This document shows, piece after piece, positions 9,101 to 17,122 of a DNA stretch of 64,000 bases. The notes under the pieces were generated by a model, which saw only the letters and a list, made by a program, of their open reading frames with translations, ran no database searches and had not been told where the DNA came from. The position numbers and the translations under genes were made by a program. Source of the stretch: Thiodubiliella sp900128405 (GTDB lineage Bacteria > Pseudomonadota > Gammaproteobacteria > PS1 > Pseudothioglobaceae); contig OY821614.1 of the NCBI GenBank assembly GCA_963682085.1, positions 186,001 to 250,000 on the forward strand. The letters run 5' to 3'. The stretch's first letter is position 1; each line of letters starts with the position of its first letter.

Positions 9101-12051
9101 CCACTCCAAACAACTGAAGTGGATAAACTCATCACTTCTACCGATACAGTAATAGGCTGCTCTGCCTCATTGCCTGCAACATCGGTAGCAACAATGGTAA
9201 CTGCGTCGTTATCATGTGCTGTTGCTTGTATTGTTTTGTAAGTTAGTATTCCAGTGTCAGCAGTAATCGCAAATTTGTCGGCATTTGTCCCTTTTATGCG
9301 ATAAGTAATACCTTCATCTACGGTGCCACCACTAAGGTTAGTTGCTTGAGCATCATAAACAGTAGTTGTAATGGGGGTGTTGACATTAACATTAATTGCA
9401 GTGGGTTGCAAGTCAAATGTTGGGTCTGTGTTATCTACAATAATACGCAAAGTATTTTTACCTATATCTGAGACATTACCAACTGCATCGGTTTGCCTAA
9501 CCTGAATGGCATTAGCCGCATAAGTGGCATTATCAGCTAGCGTAAAACTACTGCCTGTGCCATTAACGAAGTCATTACCATTATTAACAGAATACTGCCA
9601 AGTTGCATTCATTTCTAAATTATTAATAGTAATCAAGCCATTATTAGTAATGCCATCGTTATTTAATGAACCTGTATCTACAAAGTCAAATGTTGGTTGA
9701 GCTGGTTTGACTGTGTCAACCGCTGTTGTTATCGAACTTAAGCCCGTAACACCGGCACCGTTGTCATTGCCAGAAAGGTTAACGATAATAGTGTAATCAC
9801 CTTGGGTAAGTTTTGAAGTCCAAGTGTTGCTATTGTCTAAAGTCCAAGTGTTATCGCTAGCATTAACACTTGGAAGGTTGGTGCTAATTGTATGAACGAC
9901 ATTATTACCTTGCTTAAAGACAATACTACTAATATTTATTGAAGTTACTGTGCCAATGATTGCAACTGTACCACTTAAAGTAGTTGCTACTATCTCATTA
10001 GCATTGATTTTATTATCATCACCAATACCACTCCAAACAATTGAAGTGGATAAATTAGTCTCTTTCACCGATACAGTAATAAGTTGTTCTGCCTTATTGC
10101 CTGCAACATCGGTAGCAACAATGGTAACTGTGTCGTTATGCACTGATGTTTGTATTGCTTTGTAAGTTAGTATTCCAGTGTCAGTAGTAATCGAAAATTT
10201 GTCGGCATTTGTCCCTTTTATTTTATAAGTAATACCTTCATCTGCATTGCCACCATTAAGGTTGGTTGCTTGAGCGTCATAAACAGTAGTTGTAATGGGG
10301 GTGTTGACATCAGCATTAATTTCAGTGGGTTGCAAGTCAAATGTTGGGTCTGTGTTATCTACAACAATACGCGCAATATTTTTACTTATATCTGAGACAT
10401 TACCAGCCATATCGGTTTGTCTAATCTGAATGGCATTAGCCTCATAAGTGGTATTATTAGCTAGCGTAAAACTATTGCCTGTGCCGTTAGTGAAGCCATT
10501 ATCACCACTAATAGAATACTGCCAAGTTGCACCCACTTCTAAATTATTAATAGTAATCACGCCATTACTGGTAATGCCATCGTTATTTAATGAACCTGTA
10601 TCTTCAAGGGAATATACTGGTTGATCTGGTTTGACCGTATCAATCGTTGTTGTTATTGAACTTGAATCCGTAACATTGCTATCATTACCAGAAAGGTTAA
10701 CGATAATAGTGTAATTACCTTGGGTAAGTTTTGAAGTCCAAGTGTCGTCATTGTCTAGAGTCCAAGTGTTATCACTATTAATCTTTGGAAGATTGTTGCT
10801 AATTGTATGAATGTCAGTATTATCTTTCTTAAAAACAATGCTGCTAATGCTTATTGAAGTTACTGTGCCAATAATTACCACTGTGCCACTTAAAGCAGCT
10901 GTTGCCATATCACTAGCATTGATTTCATTATCATCACCAATACCATTCCAAGCAACTGAAGTAGATAAACTAGACTCTTCTACCGATACAGTAATAAGTT
11001 GTTCTGTTTCATTGCCTGCAATATCAGTGGCAATAATAGTAACTTTGTGATCACCTACTTGAGTTTGTTTGTCTTTATACCTTAATTCGCCAGTAGTACT
11101 GTTAATCGTAAATTTTTCTTTTTGAAAGCCGCTTTTTAAAGTGTAACTAACTGTATCATCATCTGTTTCTGCCGTATATATTATTTCTGATGCATCAGTA
11201 TCTTTTTCAACATTAGCAGTAGTTGAGCTGGTAAACACAGATTTTTCTGTATCTATGATAATATCTGAAGTTTCGTTAATTTTAGTTACGCCTAAGAGAT
11301 TGCCAGCTGCATCAAATTTCTCTATCTGAATGGTATTAACAGCATAAGTGCCATCGTCCAGTGTAAAACTCCTGTCTATTCCAAGCTTAAAGGTAGTACC
11401 ATCAGTAGAATACCTCCAAGTTTCGCCTTCTTTCAAACCATTGATAGTAATCGTATTATCGTTGGTAATGTTATCGTTTTTTGATAAGCCTGTATCTTTA
11501 AAGGAAAAACTTAGTTTGTCATCATCGCCACCATCATCGCCACTACTACTAGCAACTACAACGGCTGCAACTACAATGGCAGCTACGATTCCTACATTTG
11601 AAGCGATAACATCAGAAAAACTTTGAGTATCATCCGTGCTTACCGCACTAGATTCTGTAGAAACAATAGATCGATCACCATAAAAATACACAATTTGCGT
11701 GCCATCTTCTAAAGTAAAGGACGCATCAGCAACAATGTGGTAAAGCCCACCATCTTCGGTGGGTAGAGAAACTAAACAAGATAAATCAGTTGCACAAACA
11801 GCAAAATAGTTGTCAAAAATAATAACACCTTCTTCTAGTGCCACTTCCAAATCATCGCCGACTTTTTTGGCAATTAAGCTTGACTTTTTAGCATCAAAAT
11901 CTTTAGCATTTAATTGATAAGCCGTGCCCGCTTGGATTTGAATATGTTGAACATCTTTGGTAATAAAAATAACTTCTTCGGTGAGTTTATCAGCAACTTT
12001 TTGTGCTTTGTTTTGTAATGCCATAACTTGTTTTTGTGTTTTTACTTGCAT
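6166..12051 (-). CDS. Adhesin gene 2: type I secreted FG-GAP/Ig-like repeat protein, 1961 aa, three stalk units
   Basis: The frame is open 14 codons further upstream (to 12093), but those codons are a TTGAT microsatellite plus the ribosome-binding site. The start at 12051 has GAGAGG 5 nt away and matches all paralogs, so it is chosen. The prefix module is followed by a Val/Ala hydrophobic stretch and a short Gly/Asp linker of about ten residues, then the first Ig-like and cadherin-like domains to about 360. Three a-b-c units span about 361-1279, seven FG-GAP blades about 1280-1758, and the RTX/secretion tail 1759-1961. Its first stalk unit is almost identical to that of gene 6 and its third resembles the ninth of gene 7, indicating exchange between copies. 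The predicted role is a surface adhesin; the ligand is unknown. Confidence 0.93.
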   Translation of the reverse strand: MQVKTQKQVMALQNKAQKVADKLTEEVIFITKDVQHIQIQAGTAYQLNAKDFDAKKSSLIAKKVGDDLEVALEEGVIIFDNYFAVCATDLSCLVSLPTEDGGLYHIVADASFTLEDGTQIVYFYGDRSIVSTESSAVSTDDTQSFSDVIASNVGIVAAIVVAAVVVASSSGDDGGDDDKLSFSFKDTGLSKNDNITNDNTITINGLKEGETWRYSTDGTTFKLGIDRSFTLDDGTYAVNTIQIEKFDAAGNLLGVTKINETSDIIIDTEKSVFTSSTTANVEKDTDASEIIYTAETDDDTVSYTLKSGFQKEKFTINSTTGELRYKDKQTQVGDHKVTIIATDIAGNETEQLITVSVEESSLSTSVAWNGIGDDNEINASDMATAALSGTVVIIGTVTSISISSIVFKKDNTDIHTISNNLPKINSDNTWTLDNDDTWTSKLTQGNYTIIVNLSGNDSNVTDSSSITTTIDTVKPDQPVYSLEDTGSLNNDGITSNGVITINNLEVGATWQYSISGDNGFTNGTGNSFTLANNTTYEANAIQIRQTDMAGNVSDISKNIARIVVDNTDPTFDLQPTEINADVNTPITTTVYDAQATNLNGGNADEGITYKIKGTNADKFSITTDTGILTYKAIQTSVHNDTVTIVATDVAGNKAEQLITVSVKETNLSTSIVWSGIGDDNKINANEIVATTLSGTVAIIGTVTSINISSIVFKQGNNVVHTISTNLPSVNASDNTWTLDNSNTWTSKLTQGDYTIIVNLSGNDNGAGVTGLSSITTAVDTVKPAQPTFDFVDTGSLNNDGITNNGLITINNLEMNATWQYSVNNGNDFVNGTGSSFTLADNATYAANAIQVRQTDAVGNVSDIGKNTLRIIVDNTDPTFDLQPTAINVNVNTPITTTVYDAQATNLSGGTVDEGITYRIKGTNADKFAITADTGILTYKTIQATAHDNDAVTIVATDVAGNEAEQPITVSVEVMSLSTSVVWSGIGSDNKINVDEMAATTLSGTVTIVGTVNSISISSIVFKQGNTDIHTISNNLPSVNASDNTWTLANDSTWTSKLTQGDYTVTVNLSGNSGNVTDSSSITTAIDTVKPAQPTFDFVDTGSLNNDGITNNGVITVNGLEVGATWQYSISGDNGFINGTGSSFTLISAAYETNIIQVKQTDAAGNVSNTNKNTSRIVVDTADPIFDLQPTTVNILVNAPIATTVYDAQATNLNGGNADEGVTYSIKGTNVNKFSIAADTGILTYKTIQASILDNDIVTIVATDVAGNEAEQLITVSVKEHLGQGFVINGKNAGDWSGTSVSTAGDVNGDGLDDLIVGAHNADLSGKTDAGKSYVIFGKIDSTAINLSAIGTGGFVINGENANDSSGISVSTAGDVNGDGLDDLIIGAYRANLNSKAKAGKSYVVFGKTDNSAINLSAIASGTGGFVINGDNAEDWSGISVSTAGDVNGDGLDDLIVGAYKADPNSRTDAGSSYVIFGKINSVAINLSAIGTGGFVINGEHTNDWSGTSVSNAGDVNGDGLDDLIVGAFNANLSDKSSAGKSYVVFGKKDSTATELFAIANGTGGFVINGENTGDNSGRSISSAGDVNGDGLDDLIVGAQNVSLGGKSNAGRSYVIFGKKDGAAINLSAIGTGGFVINGESKDDRSGSSVSSAGDVNGDGLDDLIVGAHYADLSDKSDMGKSYVVFGKTDNTAINLSAITSGTGGFIIIGENENDWSGYSVSSAGDINGDGLDDLIIGAQKADPSSKASAGKSYVIFGKTDTDAIDLTKLSGDLKYAIDYLGDENDNALTGASDDEIFVAGMGNDILTGNGGMDVFNAGAGNDTIIINASNITALAQTGAGNRARVDGGGNIDTLTLDGSGLTLDLTNINNARIQDIEKIDITGSGNNTLILNLNDVLDASTSTNILKVLGNSGDSVNALGFAKISGAETESSITYDVYTHSGANTNANAALWVQQDVGVVL

Positions 12052-12056
12052 AATTA

Positions 12057-12062
12057 CCTCTC
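12057..12062 (-). promoter_or_regulatory. Ribosome-binding site that fixes the start of gene 2
   Basis: GAGAGG on the minus strand is 5 nt before the ATG at 12051. A start at the upstream in-frame ATG (12093) would place this site inside the coding sequence and have no comparable site of its own. Confidence 0.8.
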
Positions 12063-12087
12063 TTGATTTGATTTGATTTGATTTGAT
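12063..12087. repeat. Five-copy TTGAT microsatellite in the gene 2 leader
   Basis: Five perfect TTGAT copies lie between the ribosome-binding site and the candidate -10 box. The equivalent leaders of genes 3, 5 and 8 have no such run, which accounts for the long 92-nt distance from box to ATG in gene 2. Confidence 0.85.
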
Positions 12088-12142
12088 TTTCATTTTTCTT
12101 GCTACCCTTATTCTAACTTAGAAAAATAGAGTAACAAGCACG

Positions 12143-12179
12143 ATTATACAATAGAATATTTGTAACATTTTCATGAAAA
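12143..12179 (-). promoter_or_regulatory. Candidate promoter of gene 2, class A leader
   Basis: The TATAAT box is at 12148-12143, 92 nt before the ATG. A perfect 12-bp palindrome, TTTTCATGAAAA (12168-12179), is centred just upstream of where the -35 element would lie and could be an operator. No consensus -35 is seen. Confidence 0.5.
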
Positions 12180-12279
12180 AATAATTATCTTCATTCCCAA
12201 ATAAGAACTTAAAATAAAGCAAAAAGCTCTGTATTTAAATCATTTTGGACGCTAATTTTTCAAAGTCAATACACTGAAT

Positions 12280-12306
12280 TTTTACTCCTTGGCTAGCGAG
12301 GTAAAA
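12280..12306. repeat. Recurrent spacer palindrome, imperfect copy
   Basis: TTTTACTCC and GAGGTAAAA flank the core TTGGCTAGC. Two substitutions weaken the stem relative to the perfect copy at 51601-51627. Confidence 0.6.
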
Positions 12307-12364
12307 TGATAATCAAAAGCAATAATAAAATGGTTATCTAAACTACCATAAAACCTTAATCTGT

Positions 12365-12425
12365 TCACAATTGTGCAGTGGAAGCGCTAGTGTCAATATA
12401 AACATCATAAGTAACATTGCCAAGA
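12365..12425 (-). pseudogene. Fossil adhesin-like C-terminus in the spacer before gene 2
   Basis: The minus strand reads GNVTYDVYIDTSASTAQL and then TGA, where the copy near position 600 has TGG. This is the family ending (TYDVY, then ALW) with the conserved Trp codon turned into a stop. The coding signal fades upstream into frameshifted sequence. Confidence 0.55.
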
Positions 12426-12630
12426 GTAACCCATTAACATTACTACTCCTGCTACTGCTCATGCCTTTAGCATCAACCTAAGCACCTTGATAGAGCCATC
12501 ACCCATATTACTGGTTGCAACAATAAGCACTTACTCTGTTTTTAAATGTTAAATCGTATCATAATAATTGTGCCAAAATTACAAACTTAAATCTTAAGAG
12601 GACTTTACACATCAATACTTATCAAAACAC

Positions 12631-12651
12631 AAAACCAAAGCAACTGGTTTT
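12631..12651 (-). terminator. Candidate terminator after adhesin gene 3
   Basis: A perfect 7-bp AAAACCA/TGGTTTT stem with loop GTTGCTT (minus strand) lies immediately after the stop codon. Confidence 0.45.
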
Positions 12652-12660
12652 ATTCCTTTT

Positions 12661-15600
12661 TTACAAAACAACCCCGATACTTTGTTGAACCCAAAGCGCA
12701 ACATTGGCATCAGTGTTGGCATCACTATGAGTATAAACATCAAAAGTAATACCGTGTTCAGTCTCAGCATCTAATGCCTTAGTAAACCCTGAAGCATTCA
12801 CGGAGTCACCACCATTGCCTAATACTTTGAGAATATTGGTGCTGGTAGAAGCATCTAACACATCATTTAGATTGAGTATTAGGGTGTTGTTACCTGAACC
12901 AATAATGTCTATTTCCTCAATATTTTGAATACGGGTATTGCTGATGTTGGTTAAATCTAGGGTTAAGCCACCACCATCTAGTGCTAGCGTGTCAATGTTA
13001 CCACCACCATCCACACGAGCACGGTTGCCTGTGCCTATTTGTGCTAATGCAGCGATACTGTCGGCATTGAAGATAATGGTGTCGTTACCTGCACCTGCGT
13101 TGAAAACATCCATACCGCCGTTACCTGTCAGAATGTCGTTGCCCATACCAGCAACGAATATTTCATCATCACTAGTGCCTGTGAAGGTGTTGTCGTTTTC
13201 ATCACCTAAATAGTTAATGGTGTATTTTAAGTCGCCACTAAGTTTGGTTAAATCAACAGCATCGGTATCGGTTTTACCGAAGATGACATAGGATTTTCCT
13301 GCGTCTGCTTTACTGCTTAGGCCGGCCCTCCAGGCACCAACAATCAAATCATCTAAGCCATCGCCGTTAACATCGCCTGCGGTGGAGACTGAGTAGCCAC
13401 TCTCATCATTCACATTCTCGCCATTAATAACAAAGCCCCCTGTGCCACTGGCAATAGCAGAGAGGTCAATTGTTGCGTTGTCTTTTTTACCGAAGATGAC
13501 ATAGGATTTTCCTGCTTTTGATATACCATTTAGCTGGACTTCATAAGCAGAACCAACAATCAAATCATCCAAGCCATCGCCGTTAACATCGCCTGCGGTG
13601 GAGACTGAGACGCCACTATTATCATTCATATCCTCGCCGTTAATGACAAAGCCCCCTGTGCCACTGGCAATAACAGATAGGTTGATTGTCGTGCTGTCGG
13701 TTTTACCGAAGATGACATAGGATTTTCCTGCTTTTAATTTACTGCTTGGGCCAGCATAACGAGCACCAACAATCAAATCATCCAAGCCATCGCCATTAAC
13801 ATCGCCTGCGTTGGAAGTTGACCAGCCACTCGAATCATTCACATTCTCGCCATTAATGACAAAGCCCCCTGTGCCACTGGCAATAGCAGAGAGGTCAATT
13901 GCTGTATTGTCTTTTTTGCCGAAGATGACATAGGATTTTCCTGTGTCTGATTTACCGCTTAGGTCAGCATAAGGAGCACCAACAATCAAATCATCCAAGC
14001 CATCGCCGTTGACATCACCTGCGGTGGAGACTGAAAAGCCATTCGCATCATTCGCATTCTCACCGTTAATGACAAAGCCTCCTGTGCCAATAACAGATAG
14101 ATTGATTGCTATGTTGTCAACTTTACCGAAGATGACATAGGATTTACTGGCTGAAAAAGCACCAACAATCAAATCATTCAAGCCATCGCCATTGACATCG
14201 CCTGCGGTGGAGACTGAACAACCATTGCGACCATTCACACTCTCACCATTAATGACAAAGCCCCCTGTGCTATTGGCAATAGCAGAGAGGTCAATTGCTG
14301 TGCCATTGGTTTTACCGTAGATAACATAGGATTTACCTGCGTTTGATTTACCGTTTGGGTCGGCTTGAGGGGAACCAACAATCAAATCATCCAAGCCATC
14401 GCTGTCGATATCGCCTGCGGTGGAGACTGAGCGGCCACTCCAATCATCTGCACTCTCACCGTTAATAGCAAACCCCCCTGTGCCACTGGCAATAGCAGAT
14501 AGGTTGATTGTCGTGCTGTCGGTTTTACCGAAGACAACATAAGATTTACCTGCGGTTGACTCACCGCTTGGATCGGCTCCAAAAGCACCAATAATCAAAT
14601 CATCCAAACCATCACCGTTGACATCGCCTGCGGTGGAGACTGAGTAGCCACTTTGATCATTCGCATTCTCACCGTTGATAACAAAGCCTTGTGCCAAGAT
14701 TTTTACCGATACAACAATAAGTTGTTCTGTTTTATTACCTGCAACATCAGTAGCAACAATGGTAACTGTGTCGTTATCATGCACTGATGTTTGTATTGTT
14801 TTGTAAGTTAGTATTCCAGTATCAGTAGTAATCGAAAATTTATCGGCATTTGTCCCTTTTATGCGATAAGTAATACCTTCATCTGCATTACCACCATTAA
14901 GGTTGGTTGCTTGAGCATCATAAACAGTAGTTGTAATAGGGGTGTCGACATCAACATTAATTTCAGTGGGTTGCAAGTTAAATATTGGGTCTGTGTTATC
15001 TACGACAATACGCAAAGTATTTTTACTTATATCTGAGACATTGCCAACTGCATCGGTTTGCCTAACCTGAATGGCATTAGCCGCATAAGTAGCATTATCA
15101 GCTAGCGTAAAATTATTGCCTGTGCCGTCAACAAAGCCATTATCACCACTAATAGAATACTGCCAAGTTGCACCCACTTCTAAACCATTAACAGTAATCA
15201 CACCATTATTAGTAATGTTATCGTTATCTAATCCTGTATCTACAAAGTCAAATGTTGGTTGAGCTGGTTTGACTATGTCAACCGCTGTTGTTATCGAATT
15301 TAAACCCGTAACATTGGTACCATTTCTATCACCAGAAAGGTTAACGGTAACCGTGTAATCACCTTGGGTAAGTTTTGAAGTCCAAGTGTTATCATTGGCT
15401 AAAGTCCAGGTATTATCACTAGCATTAATACTTGGAAGATTGCCACTAATTGCATGAATAGCAGTGCCACCTTGTGTAAAGACAATACTACTAATACTTA
15501 TTGAAGTTACTGTGCCAATGATTGCCACTGTGCCACTTAAAGTAGTTGCTGCCATCTCATTAGCATTGATTTTATTATCATCACCAATATTATTCCAAGC

Positions 15601-16725
15601 AATTGAAGTAGAAAAACTAAACTCTTTTACCGATACAGTAATAAGTTGCTCTGTCTCATTGCCTGCAGTATCAGTGGCAACAATAGTAACTTTGTGATCA
15701 CTTACTTGAGTTTGTTTGTCCTTATATTTTAATTCACCAGTAGTATTGTTAATCGTAAATTTTTCTTTTTGAAAGCCGCTTTTTAAAGTGTAACTAACTG
15801 TATCATCATCTGTTTCTGCCGTATATATTGTTTCTGATGCATTAGCATCTTTTTCAACATTAACAGTAGTTGAGCTAGTAAACACAGATTTTTCGGTATC
15901 TATGGTAATATCTGAAGCTTCGTTAATTTTAGTTATACCTAAAGTATTGCCATCTGCATCAAGTTTCTTAATTTGAATGGTATCAGCAGCATAAGTGCCA
16001 TCGTCCAGTGTAAAACTCCCGCCTGTGCTAGAAGACTTAAAGGTAGCGCCACTATCAGTGGAATACTTCCAAGTTTCGCCTTCTTTTAAGCCATCAATAG
16101 TAATCGTATTATCGTTGGTGATGTTATCATTTTTTGATAAGCCTGTATCTTTAAAGGAAAAACTTAGTTTATTATCAGCATCATCGTCATTACCATTGCC
16201 ATCATCACCATTACCACTACTTCCAACAACCACAACGGCTGCAACCACAACAGCGGCTACGATTCCTATATTTGAAGCGATAACATCAGAAAAACTTTGA
16301 GTATCATCCGTGCTTACCACACTAGATTCTGTAGAAACAATAGACTGCTCACCATAAAAATACACAATTTGCGTGCCATCTTCTAAAGTAAAGGACGCAT
16401 CAGCAACAATGTGGTAAAGCCCACCATCTTCGGTGGGTAGAGAAACTAAACAAGATAAATCGGTTGCACAAACAGCAAAATAGTTGTCAAAAATAATAAC
16501 GCCTTCTTCTAGTGCCACTTCTAAATCATCGCCGACTTTTTTGGCAATTAGACTTGACTTTTTAGCATCAAAATCTTTAGCATTTAATTGATAAGCCGTG
16601 CCCGCTTGGACTTGAATATGTTGAACACCTTTGGTGATAAAAATAACTTCTTCGTTGAGTTTATCAGCGACTTTTTGCGCTTTATTTTGTAATACCATAA
16701 CTTGTTTTTGTGTTTTTGCTTGCAT
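12661..16725 (-). CDS. Adhesin gene 3: type I secreted FG-GAP/Ig-like repeat protein, 1354 aa, one stalk unit
   Basis: This is a good reference for the short form. The prefix module spans 1-140 with Cys86 and Cys92, a hydrophobic stretch lies at 153-168, the Gly/Asn/Asp linker at 169-186, and the first Ig-like and cadherin-like domains run to about 368. One a-b-c unit spans about 369-675. Seven FG-GAP blades span about 676-1151 and the tail 1152-1354. Blade 2 has GDIDSDGLDD in place of GDVNGDGLDD. Blade 3 has lost most of its second loop (FSASKSYVIFGK) and carries an extra Cys (NGCSV). The region from the linker to the middle of the stalk is nearly identical to gene 5, yet the propellers differ. 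The start has GAGAGGCGATT before ATG. Likely surface adhesin, specificity unknown. Confidence 0.93.
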   Translation of the reverse strand: MQAKTQKQVMVLQNKAQKVADKLNEEVIFITKGVQHIQVQAGTAYQLNAKDFDAKKSSLIAKKVGDDLEVALEEGVIIFDNYFAVCATDLSCLVSLPTEDGGLYHIVADASFTLEDGTQIVYFYGEQSIVSTESSVVSTDDTQSFSDVIASNIGIVAAVVVAAVVVVGSSGNGDDGNGNDDDADNKLSFSFKDTGLSKNDNITNDNTITIDGLKEGETWKYSTDSGATFKSSSTGGSFTLDDGTYAADTIQIKKLDADGNTLGITKINEASDITIDTEKSVFTSSTTVNVEKDANASETIYTAETDDDTVSYTLKSGFQKEKFTINNTTGELKYKDKQTQVSDHKVTIVATDTAGNETEQLITVSVKEFSFSTSIAWNNIGDDNKINANEMAATTLSGTVAIIGTVTSISISSIVFTQGGTAIHAISGNLPSINASDNTWTLANDNTWTSKLTQGDYTVTVNLSGDRNGTNVTGLNSITTAVDIVKPAQPTFDFVDTGLDNDNITNNGVITVNGLEVGATWQYSISGDNGFVDGTGNNFTLADNATYAANAIQVRQTDAVGNVSDISKNTLRIVVDNTDPIFNLQPTEINVDVDTPITTTVYDAQATNLNGGNADEGITYRIKGTNADKFSITTDTGILTYKTIQTSVHDNDTVTIVATDVAGNKTEQLIVVSVKILAQGFVINGENANDQSGYSVSTAGDVNGDGLDDLIIGAFGADPSGESTAGKSYVVFGKTDSTTINLSAIASGTGGFAINGESADDWSGRSVSTAGDIDSDGLDDLIVGSPQADPNGKSNAGKSYVIYGKTNGTAIDLSAIANSTGGFVINGESVNGRNGCSVSTAGDVNGDGLNDLIVGAFSASKSYVIFGKVDNIAINLSVIGTGGFVINGENANDANGFSVSTAGDVNGDGLDDLIVGAPYADLSGKSDTGKSYVIFGKKDNTAIDLSAIASGTGGFVINGENVNDSSGWSTSNAGDVNGDGLDDLIVGARYAGPSSKLKAGKSYVIFGKTDSTTINLSVIASGTGGFVINGEDMNDNSGVSVSTAGDVNGDGLDDLIVGSAYEVQLNGISKAGKSYVIFGKKDNATIDLSAIASGTGGFVINGENVNDESGYSVSTAGDVNGDGLDDLIVGAWRAGLSSKADAGKSYVIFGKTDTDAVDLTKLSGDLKYTINYLGDENDNTFTGTSDDEIFVAGMGNDILTGNGGMDVFNAGAGNDTIIFNADSIAALAQIGTGNRARVDGGGNIDTLALDGGGLTLDLTNISNTRIQNIEEIDIIGSGNNTLILNLNDVLDASTSTNILKVLGNGGDSVNASGFTKALDAETEHGITFDVYTHSDANTDANVALWVQQSIGVVL

Positions 16726-16801
16726 AATCGCCTCTCTTGATTTTGATTTAATTTTTCTTTCTACCCTTGTATTAACTTAGAAAAATAGAGTAACAAGCAC
16801 G

Positions 16802-16835
16802 ATTATACAATAGAATATTTGTAACATTTTCAGGA
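16802..16835 (-). promoter_or_regulatory. Candidate promoter of gene 3, class A leader
   Basis: The TATAAT box is at 16807-16802, 77 nt before the ATG. The upstream palindrome is damaged here (TTTTCCTGAAAA on the minus strand). Confidence 0.5.
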
Positions 16836-16937
16836 AAAAATAATTATTTCCATTCCCAAACAAGCACTTAAAATAAAGCAAAAAACTCTATATTTAAGTC
16901 ATTTTGGACGCTAATTTTTCAAAGTCAATATACCGAA

Positions 16938-16965
16938 TTTTCACCCCTTGGCTAGCGGGGTAAAA
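16938..16965. repeat. Recurrent spacer palindrome
   Basis: CACCCC and GGGGTA arms flank TTGGCTAGC. One arm carries a C in the T-rich part of the stem. Confidence 0.6.
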
Positions 16966-17093
16966 TGGTAACCAAGATCAATAATAAAATGATTATCTAA
17001 ACCATCATAAAGCTTTGATTTGTTCATGATTGTGCCAAAATTACAAACTTAAATCTTAAGAAGACTTTACACATCAATACTTATCAAAACACA

Positions 17094-17113
17094 GAGCCAA
17101 AGCAACTGGTTTT
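17094..17113 (-). terminator. Candidate terminator after adhesin gene 4
   Basis: AAACCA and TGGCTC (minus strand) form a stem that includes a G-U pair, immediately after the stop codon. It is weaker than the copies after genes 1, 3, 5 and 6. Confidence 0.35.
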
Positions 17114-17122
17114 ATTTCTTTT

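Larger units (their letters stand above)
12052..12660. other. Long spacer between genes 3 and 2
   Basis: Reading along the minus strand from the stop of gene 3, the spacer holds the stop-proximal hairpin, a block with GTAATTTTGGCACAA that resembles the VKILAQ junction before the propeller, a fossil C-terminus (about 12365-12425), an imperfect copy of the recurrent palindrome, the conserved block around GGACGCTAATTTTTCAAAG (12248-12266, plus strand), and the gene 2 promoter and leader. It has no intact gene. Confidence 0.6.
16726..17122. other. Shortened spacer between genes 4 and 3
   Basis: The spacer holds the gene 3 leader and promoter, the conserved GGACGCTAATTTTTCAAAG block, one palindrome copy and the stop-proximal hairpin of gene 4. 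The fossil C-terminus is missing: sequence jumps from TTGTTCATGATTGTG directly to CCAAAATTACAAAC, so this looks like a deletion derivative of the long spacers. Confidence 0.55.

Noticed and set aside
12049..12093. Upstream ATG start for gene 2 (and the similar one at 51414 for gene 8)
   Set aside because: The extra codons consist of the leader and its ribosome-binding site; genes without this accident start at the conserved MQ(V/A)KTQK position.
12560..12600. Sigma-54 promoter suggested by TTTTGGCACAATTATTATG in the spacers
   Set aside because: The -24 part fits but the required GC at -12 is absent, and the copy before gene 4 has TGGCGC. The sequence is better explained as a fossil of the VKILAQ junction.
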